Shown here: piece by piece, positions 52,317 to 62,740 of the stretch
How positions within the stretch are numbered: the stretch's first letter is position 1
Layout: each line of letters opens with the position of its first letter
DNA from: Rhodospirillales bacterium
GTDB lineage: Bacteria > Pseudomonadota > Alphaproteobacteria > Reyranellales > Reyranellaceae
Assembly (NCBI GenBank): GCA_016185145.1
Contig: JACPOB010000070.1
Location: 132,801-196,800, forward strand
Direction of reading: 5' to 3'
Length of the DNA stretch: 64,000 nucleotides
The notes under the pieces: model-generated
The model's input: only the letters and a program-made list of their open reading frames with translations
What the model was told of the DNA's origin: nothing
Databases searched by the model: none
Program-made: the position numbers and the translations under genes

Positions 52317-54014
52317 ATGGCCCGGTTCAATCGCGTGATCCGCGGCGGCATGATCGTCGACGGCAGCCGCCTGCCGCGCTTCCGCGGCGACATCGGCATC
52401 AAGGGCGGCAAGATCGCCGAGATCGGCCAGATCGGCGCCGGCGAGGCCGACGAGACGATCGATGCCGGCGGCCTGATCGTGGCGCCCGGCTTCGTCGACC
52501 TGCACACGCATTACGATGCGCAGCTCTTCTGGGATCCCTACTGCACGCTGTCGAGCTGGCACGGCATCACCTCGGTGGTGATCGGCAATTGCGGCTTCGG
52601 CTTCGCACCCGTGCGGCCGGATGAGCGCGACCGAGCCATGCTCACCATGACCCGCGTCGAGGCGATCCCCATGGCCTCGATGAAGGCCGGCATGCCGTGG
52701 AACTGGGTGACCTTCCCCGAGTTCCTGGACAGCGTCGAGGCGGCGCCCAAGGCGGTCAACATCCTGCCCTACATGCCGATCTCGCCGCTGCTCATCTGGG
52801 TGATGGGCTTCGAGGCGGCCAAGGCCGGCAAGCTGCCGACGCCCGAACAGCACGCCGAGATCAGGCGCCTGCTGCACGAAGCCATGGATGCCGGCGCCTG
52901 CGGCTGGTCGGCCCAGCGCATGCTGCCGACCGGACCGGCCGCCGTGCAGCGCGACCACGACGGCTCGGCCATGCCGACCGATGTCATGCACGACGAGACC
53001 TGCCGCGAGCTCGCGCGGGTTCTCGCCGAGCGCAACGACGGCTTCATGCAGATGCTGCTGGTCTCGGGCGACAACGCGCACGACCAGGCCTTCTACGAGG
53101 AAGTGGCCACCATCAGCGGCCGGCCGATCATCATGAACGTGGTCCAGGCCTTCGATCACAAGCCGCACATCCATCGCCGCGTGCTGGATTGGCTGAGGAG
53201 CTGCCGCGAGCGCGGCATCCGCGTCGTCGGGCAGGGGCTCACGACCGACGCAGGCTTCACCTTCACCTTCGAGGACTGGAACCTGTTCGACGATTCGCAG
53301 GTCTGGTGCGATGCCACGACCGGCACGCGGCAGGAGCGGCTGGCCAAGCTCGGCGATCCGGCGCGCCGCGCGGCGCTGCGCGACAACCTGCCGATCACGG
53401 CGACGGGCCCGCTGCCGCAGATCGCCATCGTCGGACCCAAGCTCGACAAGAACAAGAAGTGGCTCGACTACACGCTGGCCCATGCCGGCGCGAAGATGGG
53501 CAAGCACCCCGTCGACGTCATGCTCGACATGGCGGTCGAGGAGGATCTCAAGACCGAGTTCTTCGCCGCTCCGCCCAACGGCAAGATCGAGTATCTGAAG
53601 GAGCTTGTAGACGATCCCTACGTGCTGTTCGGCGTTTCAGACGGCGGCGCCCATACCAAGTTCCTGACGGCCGGCCGCTATCCGACCGAGACGCTGTGCA
53701 AGGTGGTGCGCGAGCACAAGATGCTGAGCCTGGAAGACGTGCACTGGCGGCTGTCGGCCCTGCCGGCGGAGGTCGCGGGCTTCCGCGGGCGCGGCGTGCT
53801 GAAGAAGGGCGCGCCGGCCGACATCGTGGTCTACGACTTCGACGGGCTCAGGGTGATGCCCGACGAGATCGTGCACGACCTGCCGGGCAACGAATGGCGG
53901 CGGGTGCAGCGCGCCCAAGGGTACAAGTACGTCCTGGTGAACGGCGAGGTCACGATCCGCAACGACCAGCCGACCAACACCCATTCCGGCCGCCTGCTGC
54001 GGCATGGCGCGTGA
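52317..54014 (+). CDS. N-acyl-D-amino-acid deacylase family amidohydrolase
   Basis: The 565-residue product has a metal-dependent amidohydrolase core: IKGGKIAEIGQIGAGEADET, LIVAPGFVDLHTHYDAQLFW with the H-x-H motif, TSVVIGNCGFGFAPVRPDER with the cysteine common in D-aminoacylases, and late DGGAHTKFLTAGRYPTETLC with its aspartate. The order matches D-aminoacylases that release D-amino acids from N-acyl forms, although substrate varies. The ATG at 52317 follows a GGAGGA site. Confidence 0.88.
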   Translation: MARFNRVIRGGMIVDGSRLPRFRGDIGIKGGKIAEIGQIGAGEADETIDAGGLIVAPGFVDLHTHYDAQLFWDPYCTLSSWHGITSVVIGNCGFGFAPVRPDERDRAMLTMTRVEAIPMASMKAGMPWNWVTFPEFLDSVEAAPKAVNILPYMPISPLLIWVMGFEAAKAGKLPTPEQHAEIRRLLHEAMDAGACGWSAQRMLPTGPAAVQRDHDGSAMPTDVMHDETCRELARVLAERNDGFMQMLLVSGDNAHDQAFYEEVATISGRPIIMNVVQAFDHKPHIHRRVLDWLRSCRERGIRVVGQGLTTDAGFTFTFEDWNLFDDSQVWCDATTGTRQERLAKLGDPARRAALRDNLPITATGPLPQIAIVGPKLDKNKKWLDYTLAHAGAKMGKHPVDVMLDMAVEEDLKTEFFAAPPNGKIEYLKELVDDPYVLFGVSDGGAHTKFLTAGRYPTETLCKVVREHKMLSLEDVHWRLSALPAEVAGFRGRGVLKKGAPADIVVYDFDGLRVMPDEIVHDLPGNEWRRVQRAQGYKYVLVNGEVTIRNDQPTNTHSGRLLRHGA

Positions 54015-54017
54015 TTT

Positions 54018-54144
54018 CCTCCCCAGCGAAGCTGGGGAGGTGGCGCCGTCATACGGCGACGGAGGGGTCATGAGCAACGCGACTGGCGCTCATGACTCCT
54101 CCGCCCCCTCCGGGGGCACCTCCCCATCGAAGACGATGGGGAGG
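54018..54144. repeat. Family-C element, subtype 2, reaching into a start region
   Basis: The left end is TCCTCCCCAGCGAAGCTGGG, the right end CTCCCCATCGAAGACGATGG, and the middle GAGGGGTCATGAGCAAC pairs with GCTCATGACTCCTCC. Its right end overlaps the ATG at 54136 and supplies GGGGAGG just before a TTG at 54148. Confidence 0.75.
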
Positions 54145-55095
54145 TATTTGAGTGCGGAGCAGCGGCGCGAGCTCGGCCGCAAGTCGAATCTAATAGGCGC
54201 GTTGCTGGTGCTGCACGCCTGGGCCTTGATCGGCGCCAGCATGGCGCTGTTCGCCTGGTGGTCCAATCCGTTCACCTTCCTGCTGGGCGTGATGGTGATC
54301 GGCGGCCGACAGCTCGGCATCGCCATCCTGATGCACGATGCCGCGCACGGACTGCTGTTCGCCAACCGTCGGGTCAATGATTGGGTCGGCGCGTGGCTAT
54401 GCGCCTATCCCGTGTTCACCAGCCTCGCGCTCTATCGCCCGTACCATCTGCAGCATCATCGCTTCACGCAGCAGCCCGAGGATCCCGATCTCGGCCTGTC
54501 GGCGCCGTTCCCGATCAGCCGCGTCAGCCTGCGCCGCAGGATCGTGCGCGACCTCACCGGCCAGACCGCGTACCAGCGCCGCGGCGAGCAGCTTCGTCGC
54601 GCCCTGGGGCCGGCCGATGCGCCGCTTGCCACGCAGCTCGGCAATCTGTGGCGCAAGGAGAAGGGCTCGCTCGTCGCGAACCTGGTGCTGCTGGGGCTGC
54701 TGTCAGCCGCCGGCTACTGGTGGCTGTACCCCGTGATGTGGCTGTTGCCGCTCGCCACCTGGTATCAATTGGTGAGCCGCATCCGCAACATTGCCGAGCA
54801 TGCGGTGGTGCCCGACAACGACGACCCATTGCGCAACACGCGGACGACCTTGGCCAATCCGTTGGAGCGGCTGCTGCTGGCGCCGTACTGGGTCAACTAT
54901 CACCTGGAGCATCACCTCTTCATGTTCGTGCCGTGCTGGCGCCTGCCTGCCGCGCATCGCGCGATGACGGCAGGAGGCTGGCGGAACAGGATGGAGGTGC
55001 AGCAGGGCTATCGGGCAGTCATGCGATTGGCCACCTCGCGGTTCGCCGATTCGCATCGCGGCCCACGATCGGCCGCCCCGGCTCAGCACATCTGA
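54136..55095 (+). CDS. Membrane fatty acid desaturase
   Basis: The product (319 residues from 54136, or 315 from the TTG at 54148) is a di-iron integral-membrane desaturase. The histidine boxes are HDAAHG, HLQHHRF and HLEHHLF, in the order H-x3-4-H, H-x2-3-HH, H-x2-HH. Four hydrophobic segments surround them. Longer frames starting at 54004 run through a repeat and are not credible. Substrate could be an acyl lipid or a carotenoid-type compound. A terminator follows the stop. Confidence 0.88.
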   Translation: MGRYLSAEQRRELGRKSNLIGALLVLHAWALIGASMALFAWWSNPFTFLLGVMVIGGRQLGIAILMHDAAHGLLFANRRVNDWVGAWLCAYPVFTSLALYRPYHLQHHRFTQQPEDPDLGLSAPFPISRVSLRRRIVRDLTGQTAYQRRGEQLRRALGPADAPLATQLGNLWRKEKGSLVANLVLLGLLSAAGYWWLYPVMWLLPLATWYQLVSRIRNIAEHAVVPDNDDPLRNTRTTLANPLERLLLAPYWVNYHLEHHLFMFVPCWRLPAAHRAMTAGGWRNRMEVQQGYRAVMRLATSRFADSHRGPRSAAPAQHI

Positions 55096-55096
55096 C

Positions 55097-55126
55097 AAAA
55101 AAGGCGGCCCCCAGGCCGCCTTTTCG
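55097..55126. terminator. Bidirectional terminator between desaturase and lipoprotein genes
   Basis: AAAAGGCGGCC (55099-55109) and GGCCGCCTTTT (55114-55124) form an 11-bp stem with loop CCCA, with T-rich tails on both strands. It serves the convergent genes on either side. Confidence 0.85.
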
Positions 55127-55139
55127 TTTCTGCCGGGCT

Positions 55140-55703
55140 CTACTGCTTCGGGCAGGGATGGACGTTCATCTCGGGGCCGAGATCGTACGGCGGCGGGATC
55201 TGGGCAAGCGAGGTGACCTGGCTCGACAGCGCCCAGTCGAAGGCGCGCTTGAAACGGGAGCAGAACTCCTTGTCGGTCGGCGCGCGCTGGGCGGTGCGAT
55301 TGGCGAACTCGGTCACCACCACGTCGACGTTGAAGCGCTTGCTGCGGCCGAGCGTCTGCAAGTTGCGCGCGTTGCTGCCAAGCTCGCTCTGGAACTTGCT
55401 GAGGAAGGACGCGTACATGCTCTCATAGGCGCGGGCGCCGCCGGTGGTTTGGCACTGCAGGGTGCCGACCGTGAACTCCTGCTGCACCATGCGGGCGCGA
55501 TAGGTGGCGAGATCCGCATCGTTGTAGCAGATGGCGCGGATGCTGCCGGCGGGCGGTGCGGCCGCTGTCGACGCCGCCTGGTAGTCCGCTGCGGGCGGCT
55601 TGTTGGCCGGCGCCGTCGTCCTGGCCTGTTGCCCGAGCGGGCAGCCACCCAAGGCCAGTCCCCCCACGACCAGAACTGCCGCCTGCAAGAGCTTCTTGAT
55701 CAT
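55140..55703 (-). CDS. Putative lipoprotein of unknown function
   Basis: The 187-residue product has a lipoprotein signal, MIKKLLQAAVLVVGGLALGG followed by a cysteine (lipobox L-A-L-G-G-C near residue 21). After a Pro/Ala-rich linker the mature part contains AICYNDADLATYRARMVQQE, a further cysteine pair region (LQCQTTGG ... EFCSRFKR) and an N-terminal NVDVVVTEFANRTAQRAPTD segment. I do not recognise the family. Two internal cysteines in the globular part may form a disulfide in the periplasm. Confidence 0.7.
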   Translation of the reverse strand: MIKKLLQAAVLVVGGLALGGCPLGQQARTTAPANKPPAADYQAASTAAAPPAGSIRAICYNDADLATYRARMVQQEFTVGTLQCQTTGGARAYESMYASFLSKFQSELGSNARNLQTLGRSKRFNVDVVVTEFANRTAQRAPTDKEFCSRFKRAFDWALSSQVTSLAQIPPPYDLGPEMNVHPCPKQ

Positions 55704-55808
55704 CCACTACACTCCCAACGCATTGGCCGGAAACCGCTTGCGGGTACAACAGTTGGGAGCCTCTTTCAAATCAATTACCGCTCATACGTGCTGGAGCCCC
55801 TGGGGAAA

Positions 55809-57122
<1,314 letters not shown>

Positions 57123-57130
57123 TCACTCAT

Positions 57131-57275
57131 CTCCTCCCCCGTCAAACGGGGGAGGGCAGGGAGGGGGAAGGCGGCAACGAGAATGTCAGACCGTTTCAGA
57201 TCATGATCTTCATCTGCTCCAAATCTGTACTGAGGCTCTCCCCCTCCCGGCCTCCCCCGTATGACGGGGGAGGAG
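57131..57275. repeat. Family-C element, subtype 1
   Basis: CTCCCCCGTCAAACGGGGGA and CCTCCCCCGTATGACGGGGG bound 145 bp with TTTCAGATCATGA and TACTGAGGC inside. It ends two bases before the stop codon of the isomerase gene, so it may be the 3' end of that transcript. Confidence 0.7.
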
Positions 57276-57276
57276 A

Positions 57277-57879
57277 TCATTGAGTCAACGCCGCCTTCAC
57301 CAGCGGCAGGCGGTCATTGCCGAAGAACATCGAATTGCCGACGAACATCGTGGGGCTGCCGAAGCCGCCGCGGGCGATGAGCTCGTCGGTGTTGGCGCGC
57401 AGCTTCTGCTTGCAGGCGTCGGTCTCGATGGCGGCGAAGAAGCCTTGGCGGTCGAGACCGGCCTTGGTGGCGATGTCGGCCAGCACCTCCTCCCGCGCGA
57501 TGTCGCGATCGTCACCCCAGTAGGCTTCGAAGGCCGCAGTGGAATAGGGCACGAGCTTGCCTTCATCGAGGGCGTGGAAGGCGCCGCGCATGCATTTGAC
57601 GCTGTTCACCGGGAAGACCTTCGGCGGGAAGACGATGCGAAGGTCGTAAAGGCGCGCCCAGTCGGCGAGGTCCTTCAGCATGTAGGACTGCTTCAGCGGA
57701 TTGGGCTTGGCGCGGCTGTCGTAGACCGTCTGGTTGACCGCGTTGAATACGCCGCCGACCAGGATCGGCTTCCAGACGATTTCCGCGCCGAGCTCGGCCG
57801 CCAGCGGCTGCACCGCATGGAAGGCGAGATACGTCCAGGGGCTCGAGCAATCGAAGTAGAAGTCCAGCTGGCGCGCCAT
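57277..57879 (-). CDS. 2-Hydroxychromene-2-carboxylate isomerase (DsbA/GST-kappa fold)
   Basis: The 200-residue product begins MARQLDFYFDCSSPWTYLAF, where the serine replaces the DsbA cysteine pair as in HCCA isomerases, then WKPILVGGVFNAVNQTVYDS, a long helical insert with RIVFPPKVFPVNSVKCMRGA, and the cis-proline loop GGFGSPTMFVGNSMFFGNDR. These are the markers of the naphthalene-pathway isomerase that needs glutathione. Homologues occur in genomes without naphthalene pathways, so the substrate is open. The gene is divergent from the amidotransferase. Confidence 0.88.
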   Translation of the reverse strand: MARQLDFYFDCSSPWTYLAFHAVQPLAAELGAEIVWKPILVGGVFNAVNQTVYDSRAKPNPLKQSYMLKDLADWARLYDLRIVFPPKVFPVNSVKCMRGAFHALDEGKLVPYSTAAFEAYWGDDRDIAREEVLADIATKAGLDRQGFFAAIETDACKQKLRANTDELIARGGFGSPTMFVGNSMFFGNDRLPLVKAALTQ

Positions 57880-57941
57880 TTCGTCCCTCCGCCGTCGGTT
57901 CGCCTTGTCGTTGCCATAAGCGCAGCGTAGCTTGCAAATCC

Positions 57942-58706
57942 ATGACGGTATCGGCTGAAAAGCCCAAAAAAGTTGTTCCCAAGAAAATAGCGATCGTCGT
58001 GCACCAGGAGCAGTCGCGGCCCGGCCGGGTCGGCGCCCTCCTCGAGAAGCGCGGTTACGAGCTCCATCGCCTCTGCCCCAATCTCGGCTGCAACCTGCCC
58101 GAAGACATGTCGGACTATGCGGGCGTGGTGATCTTCGGCGGACCGATGTCGGCCAACGATTGCGGCACGCTGGCCGGCATCAAGTGCGAGCTCGAGTGGA
58201 TTCCCAGGGTGATCGAGGCCGGCGTGCCCTATCTCGGCCTCTGCCTCGGCGCGCAGCTGTTGACGCGCGCGCTGGGCGGCCGCGTCAATCCCCATCCCGA
58301 CGGCAAGGTCGAGGTGGGCTACGTCGACATCGAGCCGACCGAAGCGGGACGTGCGTGGTTCAAGGGGCCGATGAAGGTCTACCAGTGGCATCGCGAGGGC
58401 ATGGACATCCCAGACTGCTGCGAGCTGCTCGCCACCAACGACACCTATCCCGTACAGGGCTTCCGCTGCGGCACCAACGCCTTCGGCTTCCAGTTCCACC
58501 CCGAGGTGACGTTGGAGATGAAGGAGATCTGGACGCTCAATTCGGAGCGGCTGAAGCAGCCCGGCATCCAGCAGCGCGGCGTGCATCTCAGCATGCACGC
58601 CCTCTACGACCCGCCGCTCGACCGCTGGATCGACAGCTTCCTCGACCGCTGGCTGGCGACCGACCAGCGCATCGCCGCGCCGGAACTCGCGCTGGCCGCC
58701 GACTAG
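57942..58706 (+). CDS. Class I glutamine amidotransferase-like protein
   Basis: The 254-residue product carries GVPYLGLCLGAQLLTRALGG with nucleophile C101 and a late FQFHPEVTLEMKEIW with H186 and E188, the complete triad. FGGPMSANDC precedes the nucleophile. The family hydrolyses glutamine for a partner enzyme or acts alone as a glutamyl hydrolase; no partner is adjacent, and the C-terminal segment is longer than in GuaA-type domains. A short basic leader (EKPKKVVPKK) precedes the fold. No clear ribosome site lies before the ATG. Confidence 0.85.
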   Translation: MTVSAEKPKKVVPKKIAIVVHQEQSRPGRVGALLEKRGYELHRLCPNLGCNLPEDMSDYAGVVIFGGPMSANDCGTLAGIKCELEWIPRVIEAGVPYLGLCLGAQLLTRALGGRVNPHPDGKVEVGYVDIEPTEAGRAWFKGPMKVYQWHREGMDIPDCCELLATNDTYPVQGFRCGTNAFGFQFHPEVTLEMKEIWTLNSERLKQPGIQQRGVHLSMHALYDPPLDRWIDSFLDRWLATDQRIAAPELALAAD

Positions 58707-58712
58707 CTTTCA

Positions 58713-58779
58713 TATTCGGACCGCGGGCGTCTGGTCCGCTCATGAATCATGAGGCGGGCGAGACGCCCGCGGTCCGAAT
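58713..58779. repeat. Family-A palindrome
   Basis: ATTCGGACCGCGGGCG and CGCCCGCGGTCCGAAT flank CTCATGAATCATGAG, with small mismatches on the left arm. It lies 7 bases after the amidotransferase stop. Confidence 0.85.
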
Positions 58780-58839
58780 CATGAGGTTCCCCACATCGGC
58801 TTAGGCTAGGCTTCCGTTGTTCGAAGCCTGGGAGGCGCG

Positions 58840-59808
58840 ATGATGTCTGGTGCTCTGATCTTCGTCCTGGCGTTGGTGGTCGTGGCGTTGGTGCTGGTGT
58901 TCGCCGGCGTCAAGACCGTGTCGCAGGGCACCAACTGGACCATCGAGCGGTTCGGCCGCTACACGCGCACCCTGCCGCCCGGCCTGCATCTCATCGTGCC
59001 GTTCATCGACACGGTCGGCCGCAAGATGAACATGCAGGAGAACGTGCTCGACATTCCCGGACAGAAAGTCATCACCAAGGATAACGCGACGGTGCAGGTC
59101 GACGCCGTGGCGTTCTACCAGGTGATCGACGCGGCGCGTGCCGCCTACGAGGTCCAGAACCTCCATCTCGCCATCACCAATCTGGCGCTCACCAATATCA
59201 GAAGCGTCATGGGCAACATGACGCTCGACGAGGTGCTGGCCAAGCGCAACGAGATCAACAACACGCTGCTCGCCGTCATCGATCAGGCAACGGGTCCGTG
59301 GGGCGTCAAGGTGCTGCGCATCGAATTGAAGGATATCGCCCCGCCCGAGGACCTGGTCGTGGCGATGGGCCGGCAGATGAAGGCCGAGCGCGAGAAGCGC
59401 GCCACCATCCTGGAGGCCGAGGGCGTGCGCGAATCGAGCATCCAGCGCGCCGAGGGCGAGAAGCAGTCCGCCATCCTGACCGCCGAGGGCCGCCGCGAAG
59501 CCGCCTTCCGCGACGCCGAGGCACGTGAGCGGCTGGCGCAGGCCGAGGCCAAGGCGACCTCCGTCGTCGCCGAGGCGATCGCCGGAAACGGCGTGCAGGC
59601 GACCAACTACTTCCTCGGCACGAAGTACGTCGAGGCATTGTCGCGCATGGGCTCCTCCAACAACGCCAAGGTGTTCTTCCTCCCCGTGGAGGCGGCGGGC
59701 GTCATGGCCTCGATCGCGGGGATCGGCGAGCTCGCCAAGGAGGCGCAGGCGCGCGGCGTCGAGGCGGCGGCGGCTCGGCCGCGCGGCTCGGTGCCGTCGA
59801 GCGGCTGA
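58840..59808 (+). CDS. qmcA: SPFH-domain membrane protein, QmcA/stomatin-like
   Basis: The 322-residue product has one N-terminal membrane helix (ALIFVLALVVVALVLVFAGV) and then the SPFH/stomatin domain: TNWTIERFGRYTRTLPPGLH, GQKVITKDNATVQVDAVAFY, then MGNMTLDEVLAKRNEINNTL. A Glu/Ala-rich coiled segment with REKRATILEAEGVRESSIQR follows, and the C-terminus contains YVEALSRMGSSNNAKVFFLP. Such proteins oligomerise in membranes and control protease activity, for example with FtsH. It is followed 15 bases later by its usual partner, an NfeD-like gene. Confidence 0.9.
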   Translation: MMSGALIFVLALVVVALVLVFAGVKTVSQGTNWTIERFGRYTRTLPPGLHLIVPFIDTVGRKMNMQENVLDIPGQKVITKDNATVQVDAVAFYQVIDAARAAYEVQNLHLAITNLALTNIRSVMGNMTLDEVLAKRNEINNTLLAVIDQATGPWGVKVLRIELKDIAPPEDLVVAMGRQMKAEREKRATILEAEGVRESSIQRAEGEKQSAILTAEGRREAAFRDAEARERLAQAEAKATSVVAEAIAGNGVQATNYFLGTKYVEALSRMGSSNNAKVFFLPVEAAGVMASIAGIGELAKEAQARGVEAAAARPRGSVPSSG

Positions 59809-59823
59809 GGAGCGGGCGCGATC

Positions 59824-60267
59824 ATGAGCTTCAAGATCATCTTCTGGTACTGGTGGGCGCTCGCCGCCGTGCTGCTGGTGTTCGAGATGATGCTGCCGGG
59901 CATCGTCTTCCTGTTCCTGGCGGTCGGTGCAACGGCGGTCGGCGCCTTCCTGCTCGTCGCGTCGGACCTGTCGCTCGAATTGCAGCTCTTCGTCTTCGCC
60001 ATCGTCTCGGTGGCTTCGGCGGTCGTACTGCGCCCGACCCTGAAGCGCCTGCAGCAGGGCCGCGCCCAGGACGCCACCATCAACGCCCGCGGCGATGCCA
60101 TGATCGGCAAGACCATCGTGCTCGACGCGCCCATCCTGAACGGTCGCGGCCGCGTGAAGGTGGGCGACGGCAGCTGGACCGTCACCGGCCCCGACATGGT
60201 GGCCGGCGCGCGAGTGCGCGTGACGGCGGTCAACGGCACTGAGCTGGCGGTCGAGCCGGCGCCTTGA
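59824..60267 (+). CDS. NfeD-like membrane protein
   Basis: The 147-residue product has two N-terminal membrane helices (FWYWWALAAVLLVFEMMLPG and IVFLFLAVGATAVGAFLLVA) and the soluble OB-like C-terminal domain typical of short NfeD proteins (RGDAMIGKTIVLDAPILNGR, VKVGDGSWTVTGPDMVAGAR). It is normally encoded next to stomatin/QmcA-type genes, as here, and stabilises their membrane complexes. The gene ends 40 bases before a family-D half repeat. Confidence 0.88.
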   Translation: MSFKIIFWYWWALAAVLLVFEMMLPGIVFLFLAVGATAVGAFLLVASDLSLELQLFVFAIVSVASAVVLRPTLKRLQQGRAQDATINARGDAMIGKTIVLDAPILNGRGRVKVGDGSWTVTGPDMVAGARVRVTAVNGTELAVEPAP

Positions 60268-60273
60268 CGCACC

Positions 60274-60316
60274 GCCTCATCCTGAGGGGCGCCCGCAGGC
60301 GCGTCTCAGGGTGAGG
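60274..60316. repeat. Half family-D repeat overlapping a gene end
   Basis: CCTCATCCTGAGGGGCGCCC and GCGTCTCAGGGTGAGG form a hairpin. The broken PLP-synthase gene has its stop (60306-60308) inside it, so the repeat supplies the last codons of that reading frame. Confidence 0.7.
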
Positions 60317-61350
60317 TGAGGCCGGTCCAGCCGTCCAGGAAGGCGTCAAGCACCCGTTCGTGCGACGCGAGGCTAAAACCCTGCGCGGCGATCCAGTCGT
60401 CGCTGTAGTAAGTGTGGCCGTAGCGCTCGCCTGAATCGCAGATCAGCGTCACCAACGCGCCCTTCGCGCCTTCGGCCTTCATGCGCGACGCCATGATGCA
60501 CAGCGCGAAGAAATTGGTGCCGGTCGAGCCGCCGACGCGGCGGCCGAGCCGGCGCGACAGCACGCGCATGGCGGCGAGCGCCGCCTCGTCGGGCACGCGC
60601 ATCATGTGGTCGATCACCTTGGGGATGAACGACGGCTCGACGCGCGGCCGGCCGATGCCCTCGATGCGCGAGCCGCGATCGCAGGTCGCCGCCATGTTGC
60701 CGGTGTCGAAGGCCTCGAAGAAGGCGGAGTGTTCGGGATCGGCGCCGCAGAGCCGCGTCGCCAGCCGCTTGTAGCGGATATAGCGGCCGAGCGTGGCCGT
60801 CGTGCCGCCGGTGCCGGCGCTCATGACGATCCAGGCGGGCACCGGATGCTCCTCGCGGCTCATCTGCTCGAAGATCGATTCGGCGATGTTGTTGTTGCCG
60901 CGCCAGTCGGTGGCGCGCTCGGCGTAGGTGAACTGGGACCAGGTGGCATTCGCCGCCCTGGCGTTCGATCTCCTGGACCTTTTCCCGCGAGGTGCTGGCC
61001 GACATCACCGCATGGAACGGCAGGCCCAGCATGCGCGCGAAATAGGCCTCGGAGATCGCCGTCGAGCCCGACGAGGCCTCGACGATCGGCGTGTCGTGGC
61101 GGATGCGGCCGTTGCAGATGCCGTAGAGGAAGAGCGAGCGCGCCAGCCGATGCTTCAGGCTGCCCGTCGGATGGGTCGACTCGTCCTTGAGATAGATGTC
61201 GATGCCTTCGAAGGCGGGCAGGTAGAGCTTCAGCAGATGGGTGTCGGCCGAGCGGCGCTGGTCGTTCTGGATCAGCTCGATGGCGTGACGCGACCAGGCC
61301 GCATCGTCGTGACGGCCCGTCGCCTCACTGGGCAGCGTCGGCGTGCTCAT
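60306..61350 (-). pseudogene. Broken PLP-dependent cysteine-synthase-like gene
   Basis: Two frames together make one cysteine-synthase-like protein. The first (61350 to about 60940) has [40 protein letters not shown] with the PLP lysine, [20 protein letters not shown] and ends at GGECHLV. The second (from about 60938, ATG at 60863) resumes at [20 protein letters not shown] and continues to [20 protein letters not shown]. About 25 residues that normally join these are missing, and the frame changes by one base. This points to a deletion at about 60936-60942. The N-terminal fragment alone is unlikely to work. A sequencing or assembly error is possible. Confidence 0.8.
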
Positions 61351-61712
61351 GGGACGCGCCGCCAGACGATCTTCTGGCTGCGGCCCGTTCCGGCGCGGAA
61401 GTCCGGTCCTGAAAGCGTCAGCACGTCGTCCTCCCGTCCAATGTGCCGGGTCGTGGTCATGCCGACCAGGCCGGCATCGGTCGCGAGCTCGATCGAATGA
61501 TAGACCGCCCCGTCGCGCACTTCGTAGCGGCCGGCGTAGGCCAGCGATCCGGGCAGTTGGCTGCCCATCAAGGTCGCGCTGACCCGGCCTTCCGACGTGT
61601 AGAGCAGCAAGCCCCGTGCGTCGCGGCCCAGCGGAAATTCGCTCGGCCGGCCGTCCTCGTACTCCAACGACCAGCTCACGAGCTGCCAGGCGCCGGCGAG
61701 GTCGTCGCTCAC
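61347..61712 (-). CDS. Lipocalin-like domain protein
   Basis: The 121-residue product begins [20 protein letters not shown] after a GTG start, the opening of lipocalin-like (Lipocalin_5) domains, with [20 protein letters not shown] and a [20 protein letters not shown] barrel segment. Such small proteins are usually ligand binders of unknown role. The GTG overlaps the stop of the acetamidase gene (GTGA at 61709-61712), and the stop overlaps the start of the broken PLP gene, so three genes are translationally linked. Confidence 0.78.
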   Translation of the reverse strand: MSDDLAGAWQLVSWSLEYEDGRPSEFPLGRDARGLLLYTSEGRVSATLMGSQLPGSLAYAGRYEVRDGAVYHSIELATDAGLVGMTTTRHIGREDDVLTLSGPDFRAGTGRSQKIVWRRVP

Positions 61713-62647
61713 CCGCCGATCACCTTCTTGGCGATCATGCAGTGGATGCCCTTGTGGCCGTCGACGGTCTGGGTGACGTGCAGGTCGGCCTGCAGGCTGC
61801 ACAGCATGTAAGCGTCCGCGGCCGACAGGCCGGTCTTGGCCGAGATCAGTCGAATCATGTCGCGCAGCGCCTCCTTGGCGGCGTCGTCGAGATCGTGATC
61901 GAAGCCGTGGGTGATCCAGTGCGTCGCGGTCTCACAGCGCGGATTGTTGAGCTTCATGTCCTTGCGCACGGTGAAGCGGAAGGTGCCGCTGAGCGACGTT
62001 TCGAGCGCCGTCAGGTTGACCTCGCCGTCACCCTGCACGCCATGACCGTCGCCGGTCGAGAACAGGCCGCCCTCGGCGAACACCGGCAGGTAGACCGTGC
62101 TGCCGACCTGGAAGTGCTTGTTGTCGATGTTGCCGCCGAAGGCGCGCGGCTCGATCGAGCTGCACTGGCCCCATTCCGGCGGCGGCGCGTTGCCCATGAT
62201 GCCGAAGAACGGCTTCAGGTCGATCTCCAGGCCCCACGGCATGGTGCAGACGCCGCGGTTGGAATCGATCGGGATGTGGGTCAGCCGAAAGAACGGGAAG
62301 TCCTCGGGCAAGGTGCCGGCGAGCGGCCGCTGGACGTTCCAGCCCCAGTTGGTGCGGAACTTGATGTCCAGCACCTCGACCGCCAGCGCATCGCCGCGCT
62401 CGGCGCCTTCGACGTAGACCGGGCCGGTCAGGATGTGGCGCCCGAGATGGGGCTTGAGCGTCCCCAGGATCTCGCGATGCTCGGGCAGCACGTTGAACGG
62501 CTCACCCGGCAGGATCTCGGTCGAGCCGGAGACGCAGTGGATGGTGGCGATGTCGCCCGACTTGATGCGCAGCGCGGGCTTGAGCTGGCTGTCGAAATAG
62601 CCCCAGTGGCAAGTCTCGGGCGATGAATTCAGTTCGTGGTTGGCCAT
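61709..62647 (-). CDS. Acetamidase/formamidase family protein
   Basis: The 312-residue product follows the FmdA/AmdA plan: [60 protein letters not shown], then [20 protein letters not shown] and [20 protein letters not shown] with the conserved GD-x-H-x-x-Q-G-D-G-E motif. The end [20 protein letters not shown] is typical. It would release ammonia from short-chain amides. It is the first gene of a three-gene operon with the lipocalin-like and PLP genes. Confidence 0.9.
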   Translation of the reverse strand: MANHELNSSPETCHWGYFDSQLKPALRIKSGDIATIHCVSGSTEILPGEPFNVLPEHREILGTLKPHLGRHILTGPVYVEGAERGDALAVEVLDIKFRTNWGWNVQRPLAGTLPEDFPFFRLTHIPIDSNRGVCTMPWGLEIDLKPFFGIMGNAPPPEWGQCSSIEPRAFGGNIDNKHFQVGSTVYLPVFAEGGLFSTGDGHGVQGDGEVNLTALETSLSGTFRFTVRKDMKLNNPRCETATHWITHGFDHDLDDAAKEALRDMIRLISAKTGLSAADAYMLCSLQADLHVTQTVDGHKGIHCMIAKKVIGG

Positions 62648-62740
62648 GATTTCCCCTCTGGCCTTGGTTGAAGCACAGTCCGTGCCCGACCAACCACCAA
62701 AAACTGACACCACACGACCGTTGCCGGTAAACTCGCCGCC

